From assembly GCA_030152275.1 (NCBI GenBank), contig JASLHF010000093.1, positions 1 to 46,018 on the forward strand: a stretch of 46,018 bases of DNA. Reading direction: 5' to 3'. Shown one piece after another: positions 8,060 through 15,346 of the stretch. The notes under the pieces were generated by a model. That model was not told the origin of the DNA and made no database searches. It saw only the letters and a program-made list of their open reading frames with translations. The first letter of the stretch is position 1. Each line of letters opens with the position of its first letter. Position numbers and translations under genes: made by a program. The stretch comes from Acinetobacter sp. (lineage in GTDB: Bacteria > Pseudomonadota > Gammaproteobacteria > Pseudomonadales > Moraxellaceae).

Positions 8060-8614
8060 ATGAATAACAAAACTGGATATTACACGCGCACCGCACAAGC
8101 GCTGCACTGGATCATGGCGATTATTTTTATTGCAGCTTGGATCATTGGCTTCTACAGCGGCAATTTCCTCAGCTACGATACAGATGGCAGCTTTAAGGGG
8201 CAAGTGATCACCTTGCACAAAAATATTGCGACCACTGTCATTTTTCTGGTCATTGTCCGTATCTTCTGGCGCTATACACATCCCGCACCAAAACTGCCAG
8301 ACACAATGTCTCCTATAATGCAAAAAGCCGCCCATGCTGGCCATTTAGCCCTGTATTTTATTTTGCTGGCGCTGCCCATCACCGGCTGTCTGTTCAGCTG
8401 GAGTGCAGGCCACCCTGCACCTGTGCTGTATTTATTTGAAATTCCGCGTTTAGTGCAAGATAATCCAGCATTGCTGGCTATTGTTAAACCTTTGCATATT
8501 TATATTTCATGGGCAGCAGGCTTGCTTTTAGCAGGACATATTTTAGCCGCACTTAAACATCATTTCATTGACAAAGACAATGTGCTCAAAAGCATGACAC
8601 GCCAGCCAAAATAG
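8060..8614 (+). CDS. Cytochrome b561 family membrane protein
   Basis: Four-helix di-haem b inner-membrane protein that passes electrons between quinol and a periplasmic or soluble partner. 184 residues from the ATG at 8060. Four hydrophobic segments lie at about 15-35, 50-72, 93-115 and 145-165. Candidate haem ligands are the His of ALHW in helix 1, LHK at the start of helix 2, HAGH before helix 3 and LHIY in helix 4, as in bacterial CybB. An upstream in-frame ATG at 8000 would add 20 residues and has GCAGGA very close in front; the family usually starts shortly before YxRxxxxLHW, which favours 8060. Its flanks are two paralogous secreted 4-Cys proteins, which may be redox partners. Confidence 0.9.
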   Translation: MNNKTGYYTRTAQALHWIMAIIFIAAWIIGFYSGNFLSYDTDGSFKGQVITLHKNIATTVIFLVIVRIFWRYTHPAPKLPDTMSPIMQKAAHAGHLALYFILLALPITGCLFSWSAGHPAPVLYLFEIPRLVQDNPALLAIVKPLHIYISWAAGLLLAGHILAALKHHFIDKDNVLKSMTRQPK

Positions 8615-8690
8615 ACAGGCAAGCACAACAGGCCGATTTCAGCAGAACTTACTGTAGATATCAGCATTAAACTGTCCATATTCATTCAAC

Positions 8691-8732
8691 AAAAAAAGCG
8701 CATGGATCTTTTGCTATCCATGCGCTTTTTTT
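8691..8732. terminator. Bidirectional terminator
   Basis: Perfect 17-bp stem (8691-8707 with 8716-8732) that begins with A7 and ends with T7. It can terminate both the plus-strand cytochrome b561 gene and the minus-strand 4-Cys gene converging on it. Confidence 0.9.
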
Positions 8733-8756
8733 GTTGTAAGGAGCATAAAAAATGCT

Positions 8757-9113
8757 TTAGCGTTTTGATTTAACGATACAGCCCTTAACGCTGTTTACAG
8801 CCGCCTTGCGTATTAGCTGATTTTTAGCCCCATCATTTAACACTGCATGCGCAAGTTCAGCAGCAGACACTTCATTGAGTGCATTGTCACTCACACAGCC
8901 ACAGACTTCATCTTCAAATTGCTTTTTATTTTCTGCTGTCATCAAGAAGGTTGAAGCTTTCCATAAGTTAGAAGCTTTCAATTCTATAGTGCATTGATGC
9001 GCAATTAATGGCTTCAGCATTTTCTGCATTGCGCTTTGCTGCGCAAATGCCGGACAGACCAGCAGACACATCGAAGCTGCTGCTCCCGCTTTAACTATCC
9101 AGCATAATGACAT
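8757..9113 (-). CDS. Putative periplasmic 4-cysteine protein (paralogue of the lipoprotein at 7350-7730)
   Basis: 118 residues with a Sec signal peptide (hydrophobic to about residue 20, likely cut after AFA at 24). The mature part has cysteines 41, 71, 73 and 112 in the core EVC-x-CVSD-x-A, spaced exactly as in the lipoprotein 1 kb away. Other shared features are a W-K pair about ten residues after the first cysteine, KKQ before the CxC, AA-E/D-L after it, and NS/NA before the last cysteine. It lies 47 bases downstream of the deaminase gene on the same strand, so it may be the last gene of that transcript. Function unknown. Confidence 0.78.
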   Translation of the reverse strand: MSLCWIVKAGAAASMCLLVCPAFAQQSAMQKMLKPLIAHQCTIELKASNLWKASTFLMTAENKKQFEDEVCGCVSDNALNEVSAAELAHAVLNDGAKNQLIRKAAVNSVKGCIVKSKR

Positions 9114-9160
9114 GTTCGCCTCAAACTTAATTTTAAAAACGCACCAATCTGCATACGCGC

Positions 9161-10162
9161 TTAATTCAACTGCTGAATTTGCTCAATCCATTTTTGTTTC
9201 GCTTCTGCAGAAATAAATGATGCTTCAAAAGAATTAATCGCCAGCTGCTTCAGCTCCGCATGACTTAGATCCAGCGCTTGAGCAATCGCAATAAAATTGT
9301 CATTCATATAACCGCCAAAATATGACGGATCATCTGAATTAACCGTAACATGCACACCCTGCTGCAATAGACGCCGAATATTATGCTCCGCCATATCATT
9401 CACTACGCAAAGTTTTAAATTGCTCAGCGGGCAGACAGTCAGTGGCATTTTTTCAGCACTCAGCCGCTGCATAAGCTGCGGATCTTCTTCAGAACGCACG
9501 CCATGGTCTATACGGTTCACTTTCAGCAAATCCAAAGCTTCCCATACATAATCTGCAGGTCCTTCTTCACCCGCATGCGCCACTGTCAAAAAGCCCATTT
9601 CGCGCGCTTGAGCAAATACCCGTTCAAATTTTGATGGCGGATGTCCGACTTCGCTTGAATCCAATCCCACGCCAATGATTTGATCTTTAAATGGCAATGC
9701 CTGCTGCAAAGTTTTAAATGCAGCCTCTTCACTGAGATGGCGCAGGAAACACATAATTAAATGCGAAGTGATGCCTAATTTTTCTTGTGCATCATCACAG
9801 GCGCGCTGCAGGCCGTTAATGACCGTTTCAAAAGCCACACCTCGGTCTGTATGGGTTTGCGGATCAAAAAACATCTCTGTATGAACCACATGATCTGCTG
9901 CGCATTTTTCAAAATACGCCCAAGCCAGATCGTAAAAATCCTGTTCATGAAGCAATACAGCAGCGCCAGCATAATAAATGTCTAGAAAAGACTGTAGGTT
10001 ATGAAAATTATAAGCCTGTTTAACTTCTTCTACAGAATGGTAAGGAATAGCCACAGCATTGCGCTGTGCAATTTCAAACATCAATTCTGGCTCAAATGTG
10101 CCTTCAATATGCACATGCAGTTCTGCCTTCGGCAGTGCGCGAATCAGCTCAATTTGATTCAT
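9161..10162 (-). CDS. Adenine deaminase / adenosine deaminase family protein
   Basis: Metal-dependent (amidohydrolase) purine deaminase, 333 residues. Zinc-site motifs are in order: AELHVHIEG (first His pair), VAHAGEEG, RIDHGVR and NSDDPSYFGGY. The motifs DSSEVGHPP and VCPLSNLKLCVV belong to the branch in which a Pseudomonas aeruginosa member was shown to deaminate adenine to hypoxanthine rather than adenosine, so adenine deaminase is my preferred reading. It lies just downstream of a nucleobase permease, which fits purine salvage. The ATG at 10162 has AGAGGA in front; a longer reading to 10195 overlaps the permease terminator and is unlikely. Confidence 0.92.
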   Translation of the reverse strand: MNQIELIRALPKAELHVHIEGTFEPELMFEIAQRNAVAIPYHSVEEVKQAYNFHNLQSFLDIYYAGAAVLLHEQDFYDLAWAYFEKCAADHVVHTEMFFDPQTHTDRGVAFETVINGLQRACDDAQEKLGITSHLIMCFLRHLSEEAAFKTLQQALPFKDQIIGVGLDSSEVGHPPSKFERVFAQAREMGFLTVAHAGEEGPADYVWEALDLLKVNRIDHGVRSEEDPQLMQRLSAEKMPLTVCPLSNLKLCVVNDMAEHNIRRLLQQGVHVTVNSDDPSYFGGYMNDNFIAIAQALDLSHAELKQLAINSFEASFISAEAKQKWIEQIQQLN

Positions 10163-10184
10163 TTTTATCCTCTTGAAAAATAAA

Positions 10185-10213
10185 AAAGGGTGCAAACTGA
10201 GTTTACACCCTTT
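10185..10213 (-). terminator. Terminator between purine permease and deaminase
   Basis: 13-bp stem (10185-10197 with 10201-10213) with one G-U pair on the minus strand, followed by a T run. It lies 16 bases after the permease stop and 23 bases before the deaminase start. It may partly uncouple the two genes. Confidence 0.75.
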
Positions 10214-10228
10214 GGCAGCTTAAGCGTC

Positions 10229-11551
10229 TTAACCGCCAAATACTGCAAATTTCAATGCCCAAAGCGCAGCAATAATCCACACCATATACGGTACAGAAGC
10301 AGCTTTGCCTGTGCACAGTTTAATTAAGGCGTAGCTGATAAAGCCCATGGCAATACCGTCTGCAATTGAGTAGGTAAACGGCATAAAGACAATGGTCAAA
10401 AATGCAGGAACTGCTTCAGTAATATCATCCCATTCAATATGCACAATACCCTGAATCATCAGCACACCTACAAACAGCAGCGCTGGCGCAGTGGCAAAGC
10501 TTGGTACAGATTGGGCCAATGGCGCCAAAAATAGACATAGAATAAATAGAATGCCCACAACCACCGCAGTCAAACCTGTACGGCCGCCGGCTGCAACACC
10601 TGCAGATGATTCAATATATGGAGTAGTAGAAGATGTACCCAATGCAGCGCCCGCTACAATCGCAGTCGAGTCAGCAAATAATGCTTTTTTCAAACGCGGC
10701 AGTTTGCCGTCTTTTAACAGGCCTGCACGGTGTGAAACACCCACTAAAGTGCCAGTTGAATCAAACAAGTCAACCAAGAAGAAGACGAAAATCACACCAA
10801 TCAGGCTGGCTTCAAATAAACCGCTGAAGTCCATTTGCAAGAATGTTGGCGCAATAGATGGAATTTCTCCTACCACACCCTGAAATTCGTTATAGCCCAT
10901 CAGTGTCGCAATTGCGGTTACCGCCAGAATACTGAGGATAATCGCACCGCGCACTTTAAACTGATGCATGATCACAATCAGCAAGAAGCCCAGCAAAGCC
11001 AAAATCACTGAAGGCTGGCCTAAATGCCCCAAACCGACCAAGGTTGCATCATTTTTGACAATAATACCGGCATTTTTAAGCGCAACCAGCGCAAGGAATA
11101 AGCCAATACCGCCGCCAATTGCCAGCTTTAATGACATTGGAATTGCATTGACAATCGCTTCACGGATTCGAAATGCGCTGATAGCAATAAATACAATCCC
11201 TGAAATAAACACGGCAGCCAAAGCTGTTTGCCAATGCACCCCCATGCCTAAACAAACAGAATAGGTAAAGTAGGCATTCAAGCCCATGCCCGGCGCCAGT
11301 GCGATTGGATAATTTGCAATTAAACCCATCACCAAGCAGCCAATAGCCGCGGCCAAACAGGTTGCAACAAAGACAGCCCCATGATCCATGCCGGTTTCGG
11401 ACAAAATCATTGGATTGACAATAATGATGTAACACATCGTAAGAAACGTCGTTACACCAGCCAAAACTTCTGTTCTAAAAGTGGTTTTGTTTTCACTTAA
11501 TTTAAACAGGCGTTCCAGCATATTTTCTGAAGATGGATTAGGAGTCGTCAT
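10229..11551 (-). CDS. NCS2/AzgA-type purine (adenine/guanine/hypoxanthine) permease
   Basis: 440-residue inner-membrane proton symporter for nucleobases. About 13-14 hydrophobic segments cover most of the chain. Motifs of the AzgA branch are visible: LAPGMGLNAYFTY, a Gly-rich AIGGGIGLFLALVALKNAG, the DLFDSTGTLVG substrate-site stretch, GTSSTTPYIESSAGVAAGGRTG, and FMPFTYSIADGIAMG near the end. These match E. coli AdeP/GhxP-type carriers; the exact base cannot be read from sequence. The downstream deaminase suggests adenine uptake followed by deamination. A long upstream region contains a candidate premature terminator (see 11751-11853). Confidence 0.93.
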   Translation of the reverse strand: MTTPNPSSENMLERLFKLSENKTTFRTEVLAGVTTFLTMCYIIIVNPMILSETGMDHGAVFVATCLAAAIGCLVMGLIANYPIALAPGMGLNAYFTYSVCLGMGVHWQTALAAVFISGIVFIAISAFRIREAIVNAIPMSLKLAIGGGIGLFLALVALKNAGIIVKNDATLVGLGHLGQPSVILALLGFLLIVIMHQFKVRGAIILSILAVTAIATLMGYNEFQGVVGEIPSIAPTFLQMDFSGLFEASLIGVIFVFFLVDLFDSTGTLVGVSHRAGLLKDGKLPRLKKALFADSTAIVAGAALGTSSTTPYIESSAGVAAGGRTGLTAVVVGILFILCLFLAPLAQSVPSFATAPALLFVGVLMIQGIVHIEWDDITEAVPAFLTIVFMPFTYSIADGIAMGFISYALIKLCTGKAASVPYMVWIIAALWALKFAVFGG

Positions 11552-11750
11552 GACCTAGCCCCTATTGATTAAACTTTATGCCCTAAGCAATCCACAAAAT
11601 TAATCATGCCATTTAGGCGATCATCAATTTTGTCGATGTTTTAGGTTGATGTTTTTGATCGACTAAGCAATCTGCATGCCAGCATTTCCATGATTCAGGA
11701 AATAGAAACCCGAACAGCGATTTACTGGAAAAACCCAACTGAACAGCATC

Positions 11751-11841
11751 AACAAAAAAGCTGCATATAAACCATGCAGCTTTCAGCGACTTTCAATAAA
11801 TCATCATCTTATTCAAAGATAAACTGATCTGATAAAAGATA
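11751..11841 (-). ncRNA. Candidate small RNA or 5' leader attenuator
   Basis: On the minus strand, an extended -10 promoter (TG-T-TATAAT) is followed about 90 nt later by a 10-bp stem AAAGCTGCAT / ATGCAGCTTT with a 7-nt loop and a TTTTTT tail, the classic end of a bacterial small RNA. No open frame precedes this terminator for more than 200 bases. Either it is a stand-alone sRNA of about 90 nt, or it is transcription attenuation in a roughly 290-nt leader of the permease gene that starts at 11551. Confidence 0.45.
11757..11783 (-). terminator. Orphan Rho-independent terminator upstream of the permease
   Basis: 10-bp perfect stem and 7-nt loop with a minus-strand T run. It cannot belong to yaaA, which has its own terminator at 12976-13004, nor obviously to the small membrane protein gene ending at 12091. 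Confidence 0.75.
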
Positions 11842-11847
11842 TGGCAA

Positions 11848-11853
11848 ATTATA
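11848..11853 (-). promoter_or_regulatory. Extended -10 element of the candidate sRNA/leader
   Basis: A consensus TATAAT preceded by TG and one base on the minus strand. The -35 region is poor (GAAACA-like at 16 bp), as is common for extended -10 promoters. Confidence 0.45.
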
Positions 11854-12090
11854 ACACATTGATTTTTATTGTTTCTAAATTTTATTCTCGTCATAATTTG
11901 AGTAAATATAACATATTGGTTTTACATAAAAAGTATTAGAAATACGATCTTATTTCCAATTTCAAAGCAGATAAAATAAATTTTTAAGCCGTTTAAAAGA
12001 CTATTGATGGGAAAATTAAATAATCAATACGCTTTTGTCTCATAGCGTCTCGGATGTGCCTGCTATATCCCCGTGCACACAGATCAATTG

Positions 12091-12255
12091 CTATTTTCCA
12101 TTCGAACGAAAAGGCAGCGCGGTATCTCCAGCTGAAACCTCCTCTTGTATTAGCTGATTGAATTCAGTCTGACGCTTAAGTTCAGAATTTTTGTAAACGG
12201 TAAATCCCAATATACCGATAACTAAAATAAATGCTGGAATAAGAATATTTTTCAT
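12091..12255 (-). CDS. Small single-pass membrane protein, 54 residues (hypothetical)
   Basis: An ATG-to-TAG frame of 54 codons. It starts MKNILIPAF, continues with a hydrophobic segment of about 18 residues (positions 4-21, ending GFTVY), then a charged helix-like stretch (KNSELKRQTEFNQLIQEE) and a polar tail. The layout is typical of a small inner-membrane protein: short positive N-terminus, one helix, cytoplasmic or periplasmic charged tail. No strong ribosome binding site is seen, only AATAAG and a T-run before ATG, which lowers confidence. Stand-alone on the minus strand. I do not recognise a family and assign no function. Confidence 0.55.
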   Translation of the reverse strand: MKNILIPAFILVIGILGFTVYKNSELKRQTEFNQLIQEEVSAGDTALPFRSNGK

Positions 12256-13128
12256 AAAAAACACTTATTATTTATAAAACTTTTCATTATCATAACAAAA
12301 AAACACCTAATGTGTGACGAATTTCACATTTAAAGAAAAATGCTCCAAATGGCCCATTTTTCAAGACTAACTAAAAAACTCCTTTAATTTTAATGAATAA
12401 AATAACTTTTATTAAGCTTTATAAAAGTTAGTTGCTTACTAAACAAACGACTACATTGTAAATATTGCATACCTTAGACAGTTAAACTCATATGCATGAT
12501 CAATCTGGTTAAAACAGTCCAATATAGAAGTTATTTAAGAAATCAATTGTTCAAAATGCTCTCTGCCCACAACCATAGTGCCAAGCATCGGTAAAAAAAA
12601 CGTAATACCCCCTATCTGCTTCGATCACAGATCAGCTGTAATACCGAATACACATGCGCTGTATATATCTGCAAGACTAAATTTTGATTTAGACAAAAGC
12701 TTAAATTGGCAAATATTCTGAACTAAACCCATCTACACATTATTCAAATAAATATTTTGACAGCCTAAACATTCATATTTTTCGATTCTCGGGCCATACA
12801 TTAGAGCTATCAATATACAACCTTAATAACGTATATTTTCTAACACTATTGCAAATGAAGATAACTGGCACGGCGCAATGCAGCCTAAATTGAACAGCTC
12901 AAGCGAATACGCCGTCACTTTAAAAAATCGGTGCATTCAGAATATTTGACGGCATATATACAATGATGTTCATAAAAAAACACAGCAATGAACGCTGTGT
13001 TTTTACTTAAAATCATCCAATGACTATTGTGGCCGCAGCTGAATGAGCAATGTCACCCGCAGCCTTGAGTGGCGTAAGGAGTTTTGTAATATCAAACCGA
13101 ATACTGCGAAGAAACCAAACTTAAATAT
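12256..13128. other. 870-base AT-rich region with little coding potential
   Basis: Very AT-rich with frequent stops in all frames. On the minus strand 12535-12588 encodes MLGTMVVGREHFEQLIS before a stop and is open ten codons further upstream, which reads like the end of a protein and could be a gene remnant. The yaaA terminator lies at 12976-13004. I see no repeats, tRNA or clear promoter. Confidence 0.4.
12976..13004. terminator. Terminator downstream of yaaA
   Basis: Perfect 11-bp stem AAAAACACAGC / GCTGTGTTTTT with a 7-nt loop and A/T runs on both sides, so usable in both directions. It lies about 125 bases beyond the yaaA stop on the minus strand. Confidence 0.8.
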
Positions 13129-13908
13129 TTAAGCGGCCTGCTCATCACGTTTAAATACCAACTCTCCAGCCAGTGAACTTTCAGCGTCAAAATAGTAACC
13201 GTTGGTGTTAAAGGCTTTTAAATCTTCAGCTTTAGAGATTTTATTTTCAATGATAAATCGAGCCATTAAGCCACGGGCTTTTTTAGCATAGAAACTGATG
13301 ACTTTATATTTGCCATTTTTTTGGTCTAAAAATACCGGTTTAATGACCTGCGCATTAAGTTTGCTCTCTTTGACAGATCTGTAGTATTCATCCGATGCAA
13401 TATTTACCAGCAATTCAGAACCCGCAGTTTCTAAATCATGATTAATCATTTGGGTAATTTCATTGCCCCAAAAATCATATAAATTATGACCGCGCGGATT
13501 TTGCAGTTTTGTCCCCATTTCCAAACGATAAGGCATCATCAAATCTAAAGGACGCAACACACCGTATAGCCCAGAAAGCATGCGCAGATGCTGCTGTGCA
13601 TAATCAATTTGTGCGTTATTTAAAGAATAAGCATCCAGCCCTGTGTATACGTCGCCTTTAAATGCAAAAAGCGCCTGACGGGCATTAGAAAAATTAAAAT
13701 CAGGCTGCCAATCTCGAAAACGCGCTGCATTTAATTGCGCAATTTTCTCACTGACACTCATGAGTTTTGCAATTTCTGACGCAGACAGCTCTCTGCTGAC
13801 CTTAATCAGCTCCTGGGAATCATTCAGCATTCTGGGAATGGTGTTTTTGTCTGTAGGCAGTGCAGTATCGTAATCTAGCGTTTTTGCAGGGGAAATAAGT
13901 GCGAGCAT
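13129..13908 (-). CDS. yaaA: Peroxide stress protein YaaA (DUF328/UPF0246)
   Basis: 259 residues, the usual length. Signature stretches are MLALISPAKTLDYD at the N-terminus, LMSVSEKIAQLNAARF, ALFAFKGDVYTGLDA, LRMLSGLYGVLRPLDLMMPYRLEMGT, LVNIASDEYYRSV and ISFYAKKARGLMARFI. In E. coli the YaaA protein is induced by OxyR and limits damage from peroxide by lowering free intracellular iron. The start ATG sits just downstream of a perfect 9-bp inverted repeat (13915-13939) shared with the divergent hydrolase gene. Confidence 0.96.
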   Translation of the reverse strand: MLALISPAKTLDYDTALPTDKNTIPRMLNDSQELIKVSRELSASEIAKLMSVSEKIAQLNAARFRDWQPDFNFSNARQALFAFKGDVYTGLDAYSLNNAQIDYAQQHLRMLSGLYGVLRPLDLMMPYRLEMGTKLQNPRGHNLYDFWGNEITQMINHDLETAGSELLVNIASDEYYRSVKESKLNAQVIKPVFLDQKNGKYKVISFYAKKARGLMARFIIENKISKAEDLKAFNTNGYYFDAESSLAGELVFKRDEQAA

Positions 13909-13914
13909 AAATCA

Positions 13915-13939
13915 TTTGTTTAAAAGATAATTAAACAAA
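13915..13939. promoter_or_regulatory. Inverted repeat in the yaaA / hydrolase divergent promoter
   Basis: TTTGTTTAA and TTAAACAAA form a perfect 9-bp inverted repeat with a 7-bp spacer, starting 7 bases before the yaaA ATG. A TATAAC -10-like element for the plus-strand hydrolase follows at 13941-13946. It could be an operator for both genes. It does not match the OxyR or Fur consensus. Confidence 0.45.
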
Positions 13940-14036
13940 CTATAACAGTCGGCATATTTATTTTCCAATCTGTGTTTTTACTGACCATTATCGGTAAAAT
14001 AGGCCGTTCTCCCCCATCTCTCCCTCTGTATTATTT

Positions 14037-14678
14037 ATGTCTGAACAAATTTTCATTCAGGGCTTAGCAGGCCAAATTGAAGTGTTTGTAGATTATCCGC
14101 AAGGTGAAATCAAAGGTTTTGCGGTTGTTTGCCATCCTCATCCGCTGCAGGGCGGTACACCGCAGCATAAAGTTCCGGCATTGCTTGCACAAATGTTTTT
14201 AGAACGCGGCTGCATAGTTTACCGCCCAAGTTTTCGCGGTTCAGGCCAAAGCGAAGGTGTACATGATGAAGGCAATGGCGAAACCAAAGACACAATGCAA
14301 GTGATTGAATACGCCAGAAGCCAGCATAATAGCCTGCCTTTCTACGCAGGCGGATTCAGTTTTGGCGCGAATATCATGACCAAATGCTATGCTTTACTGC
14401 CTGTTGAACTGCAGCCCGTACAAACTATTTTATGCGGTTTGCCAACCACCACCGTTGCTGGCGTTCGCCACTATGTCACCCCGCATATTAAAGGCGATAT
14501 TTTATTTATTCATGGTGAAGCCGATGACGTCACGCTATTGTCAGATTTGATTCAATGGGCTAAACCGCAGCGCCATTTATTAACAGTTTTACCGGGCGCA
14601 AATCATTTCTTTACCGGCTATTTAAAACAGCTGCGTGTGGCAATCTCTCGCTTTTTGCTGCCTATCGAGAAAACTTAA
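14037..14678 (+). CDS. Alpha/beta hydrolase (COG2945 type)
   Basis: 213 residues. A serine hydrolase fold with CHPHPLQGGTPQHKVPALLA near residues 32-51 (the oxyanion region), RPSFRGSGQSEG, the nucleophile elbow GGFSFGAN (Ser near 114), an acidic residue in IHGEADDV and the catalytic His in PGANHFF. This matches small proteobacterial hydrolases annotated only as alpha/beta hydrolase or dienelactone-hydrolase-like; the substrate is unknown. No signal peptide, so cytoplasmic. Divergent from yaaA. Confidence 0.88.
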   Translation: MSEQIFIQGLAGQIEVFVDYPQGEIKGFAVVCHPHPLQGGTPQHKVPALLAQMFLERGCIVYRPSFRGSGQSEGVHDEGNGETKDTMQVIEYARSQHNSLPFYAGGFSFGANIMTKCYALLPVELQPVQTILCGLPTTTVAGVRHYVTPHIKGDILFIHGEADDVTLLSDLIQWAKPQRHLLTVLPGANHFFTGYLKQLRVAISRFLLPIEKT

Positions 14679-14810
14679 GCCTTTATGGCAATGCATAATA
14701 TAAATACATGCCAGCCTATAATTCAGCATAGCAAAAGCATGTATCATCAGCGTCAGTCCATCCGTACCGGCTGGCTGACGCAATCACGTCTACCATGTTA
14801 AAGCTGTAAA

Positions 14811-14826
14811 AAAGCGCGCTTTTTGA
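14811..14826. terminator. Weak palindromic terminator-like element
   Basis: AAAAAGCGCGCTTTTT is a perfect palindrome between two convergent genes. Its hairpin stem would be short, so it is only a possible bidirectional terminator. Confidence 0.4.
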
Positions 14827-14863
14827 TTATGTTATTTTTGCCAAAGCATAAATAAGGCTTAAT

Positions 14864-15232
14864 TCAGCCTTTCCAATGGAACTGACTAAATGCTTCATCT
14901 TTTTTTAAGGTATTTTCAACTGCCTGCGCCAATTGATTCAGCAAACTCTGTTCAGCAATACGGTCTAGCCAGTCTTGGTCTTCATCAGGATAAGAGGTAA
15001 TCTCACACACCAAATTGCCTTCATCATCATGGCCTTCACAAGTAATCGATAAAGGCAGCGCATGATCATCTACAGTGACTGCAACACGCTCATCGCTTTG
15101 AGGCAGCGTTTCAAAACCGTAATCGCCCAGTTTGGATACCAATAAATCTTTAACTTGTTTTTGCGCCGCAGTACAACTGGCTGTTTCGGCTTGATCGTGT
15201 CCGCAGCTGGCTGTGAATTGTAACTTTCTCAT
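14864..15232 (-). CDS. Small cysteine/histidine-containing protein of unknown function
   Basis: 122 residues from the ATG at 15232; an alternative start at 15244 adds four. No signal peptide or membrane segment. Two similar Cys/His clusters stand out: C10-G-H12 with C20, and C65-E-G-H68 with C76. They could bind a metal such as zinc. The middle is acidic (SYPDEDQDWLDRI) and the C-terminus is helical. I recognise no family. It lies just upstream of the tyrA/aroA terminator on the same strand but is a separate gene. Confidence 0.7.
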   Translation of the reverse strand: MRKLQFTASCGHDQAETASCTAAQKQVKDLLVSKLGDYGFETLPQSDERVAVTVDDHALPLSITCEGHDDEGNLVCEITSYPDEDQDWLDRIAEQSLLNQLAQAVENTLKKDEAFSQFHWKG

Positions 15233-15287
15233 CTTGCTACCCAAAGGCTTTATTGTTGTATGGTTTTAGCATAAGCAATAAAAACAA

Positions 15288-15313
15288 AACAGCCAAGCAT
15301 TTGCTTGGCTGTT
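15288..15313 (-). terminator. Terminator of the pheA-hisC-tyrA/aroA operon
   Basis: 11-bp perfect stem AACAGCCAAGC / GCTTGGCTGTT with a 4-nt loop and TTTTGTTTTT following on the minus strand, about 34 bases after the aroA stop. Confidence 0.85.
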
Positions 15314-15346
15314 GTTGAGTAAAAATACAATTTTAGTGCATTATTT

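Larger units (their letters stand above)
11552..12090. other. Long leader / intergenic region upstream of the purine permease
   Basis: No protein-coding frame is convincing. On the minus strand it holds an extended -10 promoter (11848-11853) and a perfect terminator hairpin (11757-11783). Between that hairpin and the permease start lie near-repeats of a short ATCGAC / ATCAAC-type motif around 11620-11665, which might be an operator. The conserved core of the purine riboswitch is absent. Confidence 0.5.

Noticed and set aside
10491..10883. Plus-strand frame of 130 codons inside the purine permease
   Set aside because: Antisense to a strongly supported membrane transporter; composition is proline/threonine-rich, as expected for an antisense shadow.
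11552..11860. Purine riboswitch upstream of the permease
   Set aside because: No match to the conserved three-way-junction core of guanine/adenine aptamers.
12535..12588. Seventeen-codon frame MLGTMVVGREHFEQLIS as a gene
   Set aside because: Too short and without a ribosome binding site; kept only as a possible remnant.
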